From an uncultured Lachnospiraceae bacterium (GTDB lineage: Bacteria > Bacillota > Clostridia > Lachnospirales > Lachnospiraceae): DNA of 64,000 nucleotides. How positions within the stretch are numbered: the first letter of the stretch is position 1; every line of letters starts with the position of its first letter. Below are positions 61,815-64,000 of this stretch, one piece after another. The position numbers and the translations under genes are program-made. The notes below the pieces were generated by a model that was not told where the DNA came from, searched no databases, and saw only the letters and a program-made list of their open reading frames with translations. Where the stretch lies: NCBI GenBank assembly GCA_900317755.1, contig ONHZ01000005.1, forward strand, positions 1 through 64,000, written 5' to 3'.

Positions 61815-62804
61815 ATGAGTGATGTATTATCACAAGCTGAAATAGACAGCCTCCTTGATTCACTGAAGACAGGTACAGTTGACCTCGAGGAGATGAAGAA
61901 ATCCTCGGAAAATGTCGTCAAAGATTATGATTTCGCCCGTCCTTCGAAGTTCTCAAAAGAGCATTTAAGGACACTGGAGATTATTATCGAGCATTACGGC
62001 AGGCTTCTGTCAACGAATCTTCCGATCTACCTCAGGGAGAACATCACGGTTGAAGTGGTGAATTCCGAGGCAGTCACATATATGGAATTTACGAATGCTC
62101 TTTCGAATCCTGTCATACTTGGAATTGTGGATTTTGCACCACTCCAGGGAAATATCATCGTAGAGATGGCATCAAAGCTTGGCTTTGCAATTGTTGACAG
62201 GATGCTGGGCGGTCAGGGACTTCCACTTGAGAAGACAAGAGACTTTACCGAAATTGAGCTTCTCATCATAGAGCGTGTTATGACTAACTGTGTTGAACTT
62301 TTGCGTGAACCTTGGGAAAATGTCGTAGAGATATCACCGAGGCTTGACAGGATAGAGACGAATTCCCAGTTTGCCCAGATTATTTCTCCTTCCGAGATGA
62401 TTGCCATCGTCACACTGAATATCAAGCTGGGGCCGAATGCAGAAGGCATGATGAATATCTGTCTTCCCTACCTTACGCTTGAGCCTGTGATGGACAAGCT
62501 GAATACCAAGTTCTGGTATTCAAATATGCAGGAGAAGACCGGTGAGGATTATACTGAGGATATTGAAGACCTTTTGAAGCGGGCGGATGTTCCTATTACA
62601 GCTGTACTTGGAAACAGTACGATCAATGTCAGTGATTTTGCTTCACTTCAGGTGGGCGATATCATCAGACTTGACAAAAAGGTAAATGATGAACTTGACA
62701 TATATGTTGGAGATATTAAAAAATTCGAAGCACTTCCCGGAACAGTCGGGAAGGATTATGCAGTTAGACTTACTAGTATCCTAAGGGAGGAAGAAGATGG
62801 GTGA
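61815..62804 (+). CDS. fliM: Flagellar motor switch protein FliM
   Basis: C-ring protein, 329 residues. N-terminal CheY-P binding segment VLSQAEIDSLLDSL, a CheC-like middle domain (ILGIVDFAPLQGNIIVEMAS, LGFAIVDRMLGGQG) and a C-terminal FliN-like domain (VQVGD-type ASLQVGDIIRLDKKV). Overlaps fliY by 8 nt. Confidence 0.97.
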   Translation: MSDVLSQAEIDSLLDSLKTGTVDLEEMKKSSENVVKDYDFARPSKFSKEHLRTLEIIIEHYGRLLSTNLPIYLRENITVEVVNSEAVTYMEFTNALSNPVILGIVDFAPLQGNIIVEMASKLGFAIVDRMLGGQGLPLEKTRDFTEIELLIIERVMTNCVELLREPWENVVEISPRLDRIETNSQFAQIISPSEMIAIVTLNIKLGPNAEGMMNICLPYLTLEPVMDKLNTKFWYSNMQEKTGEDYTEDIEDLLKRADVPITAVLGNSTINVSDFASLQVGDIIRLDKKVNDELDIYVGDIKKFEALPGTVGKDYAVRLTSILREEEDG

Positions 62805-64000
62805 CGCAGCTCTCTCACAGGAAGAAATAGATGCCCTTATGGCAAATACCGTTCAGGATTTTTCAGACAATTCCACGAACGGGTTACTCACAAATGAAGA
62901 AATAGATACGATCGGCGAGATTTCAAACATTTCCATGGGTTCCGCCGCAACAGCACTGTTTTCGCTGGTGAACAAAAAAGTCGATATTTCCACACCTGTG
63001 GTTTCGATTTCAAACTGGGAAAAAATCATCAGCCTCTATGAAAAGCCTTGTGTTCTGATAAAGATCGCTTATACAAAAGGTATAGACGGCTCGAACCTTC
63101 TCATACTGAAGGAGAATGATGTCAAGATCATTACGAATCTCATGATGGGTGGAGATGGTACGAATGTTGATAATATGGAGCTTGGAGAAATCGAGCTTTC
63201 TGCTATTTCTGAAGCCATGAACCAGATGATGGGTTCTGCTGCCACGTCGCTTGCTACGATGCTTGGCGGACCTGTCGATATTTCACCACCACAGTCAGAC
63301 CTTCTTGATCTTCAGGATGATTCAGTTCCAAAGGAAGTTGGAGATTATCAGAATGGGGATTTTGTAGAGATCAGATTCAGACTGATTATTGGCGACCTTG
63401 TAGATTCGTTTATCATGCAGCTTTATCCAATAGAAGTCGCAAAGAAGATGGTAAACGACATCAAGCATAATATGCAGGAAGATAATGATTCTACTGTCTC
63501 GAATGGCGCTTCTACTGCATCAGCGCCTGCTGCAACTCCTGATCTGTCAGGTGCACAGGACATGAATCCATCAGGTTCCGGAATGCCTGATTCATTTGCT
63601 GGCATGCAGAATTACACACAGACAGGTATGCCTGATTTTGGTATGTCTGGTCAGCAAATGCCACAGATGGCGCCTCAGATGGGTGGAATGCAGCCGGGCT
63701 ATGGCATGCCGAATCCTCAGATGGGCTACCAGCAAAGCTATGGAAATCCTGCTCCTCAGCCGAGTGTGAGTGTACAGCCGGCACAGTTTACGCCTCTTAC
63801 TGCAAATCAGCTTGTCGGGAACATTAACCCTGAGAATATTGGTCTCATTATGGATGTTCCGCTTGAAGTCACAGTAGAGCTTGGCCGTACACACAAATCT
63901 ATTAAGGAGATTCTGGATTTTGCACCTGGCACGATTATTGAGCTGAACAAAATAGCAGGTGAGCCTATTGATGTACTTGTTAATGGCAAATATGTTGCAA
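62797..64000 (+). CDS. fliY: Flagellar motor switch phosphatase FliY (partial)
   Basis: C-ring protein with CheY-P phosphatase activity in Firmicutes; runs off the window with 401 codons seen. N-terminal CheY-binding peptide ALSQEEIDALM, then a CheC-like domain with both phosphatase centres (GEISNISMGSAATAL and SEAMNQMMGSAATSL, each with Glu and Asn). A Met/Gln/Gly/Pro-rich low-complexity linker (about 245-325) follows, then the start of the FliN domain (IMDVPLEVTVELGRTHKSIK). It is in the fliM operon with overlapping start, after CTAAGGGAGGAAG. Confidence 0.94.
   Translation, partial: MGDAALSQEEIDALMANTVQDFSDNSTNGLLTNEEIDTIGEISNISMGSAATALFSLVNKKVDISTPVVSISNWEKIISLYEKPCVLIKIAYTKGIDGSNLLILKENDVKIITNLMMGGDGTNVDNMELGEIELSAISEAMNQMMGSAATSLATMLGGPVDISPPQSDLLDLQDDSVPKEVGDYQNGDFVEIRFRLIIGDLVDSFIMQLYPIEVAKKMVNDIKHNMQEDNDSTVSNGASTASAPAATPDLSGAQDMNPSGSGMPDSFAGMQNYTQTGMPDFGMSGQQMPQMAPQMGGMQPGYGMPNPQMGYQQSYGNPAPQPSVSVQPAQFTPLTANQLVGNINPENIGLIMDVPLEVTVELGRTHKSIKEILDFAPGTIIELNKIAGEPIDVLVNGKYVA

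Overview
The window reads as a chromosomal segment of a motile, moderately AT-rich member of the Clostridia, most likely family Lachnospiraceae. This rests on gene content and order, not on any search. It has a gram-positive type division and wall cluster (mraZ to ftsZ) and a clostridial SUF iron-sulfur operon ordered sufC-B-D-S-U. It also has a FtsA-like protein of the kind found next to polA/coaE in this family, a DUF1292 protein and a flagellar operon with FliY. No rRNA, prophage, insertion sequence or CRISPR array is visible. The only tRNA is a minus-strand tRNA-Leu(CAG).

Layout. 0.3-10.1 kb: division and cell-wall cluster mraZ, rsmH, ftsL-like, class B PBP, mraY, murD, ftsW, divIB/ftsQ, ftsZ; murE, murF, murG and a conventional ftsA are absent here. 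10.1-18.1 kb: a candidate small RNA, a beta-CASP metallo-hydrolase, an Xaa-Pro aminopeptidase with a repeat insertion, polA and coaE. 18.1-24.5 kb: FtsA-like protein, WalJ-type hydrolase, ACT-domain protein with UPF0210 protein, and an unusual helix-turn-helix protein. 24.5-27.8 kb: a second candidate small RNA, an ABC-F ATPase and a secreted GH25 muramidase. 27.8-34.5 kb: SUF operon followed by two small unknown genes and a degenerate ABC ATPase. 34.5-41.5 kb: tRNA-Leu with degenerate 3'-half copies, assorted membrane and regulatory genes, nth, rpsT, DUF1292, a GH13 protein lacking its catalytic residues, and DUF5662. 41.5-46.7 kb: comM-dprA (minus strand) diverging from topA. 46.8-64.0 kb: flagellar operon flgB-flgC-fliE-F-G-H-I-J-ylxF-fliK-flgD-flgE, a terminator, then motA-motB-fliL-fliM-fliY, cut by the window edge.

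How the parts work together. The first cluster makes lipid-linked peptidoglycan precursors and builds the divisome. The SUF genes build iron-sulfur clusters, used for example by the Nth protein encoded nearby. The last third builds the flagellar rod, basal body, export gate ATPase, hook, stator and C-ring switch. Candidate sigma-D (sigma-28) promoters precede fliK and flgE, and a sigma-A promoter with a heavily structured leader precedes flgB.

The most interesting non-standard signals are these. Two intergenic RNAs share one architecture: a long hairpin whose ~31-34 nt loop carries a CCTCCTT anti-Shine-Dalgarno-like tract, followed by a Rho-independent terminator. Four hairpins are packed into the flgB leader. 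Two tandem degenerate copies of the tRNA-Leu 3' half lie beside the tRNA. One GlgX/isoamylase-like protein has lost every catalytic acid. An ABC-F protein has degeneracies that fall together in one composite ATP site. All of these are sequence readings; none has been tested by search or experiment.
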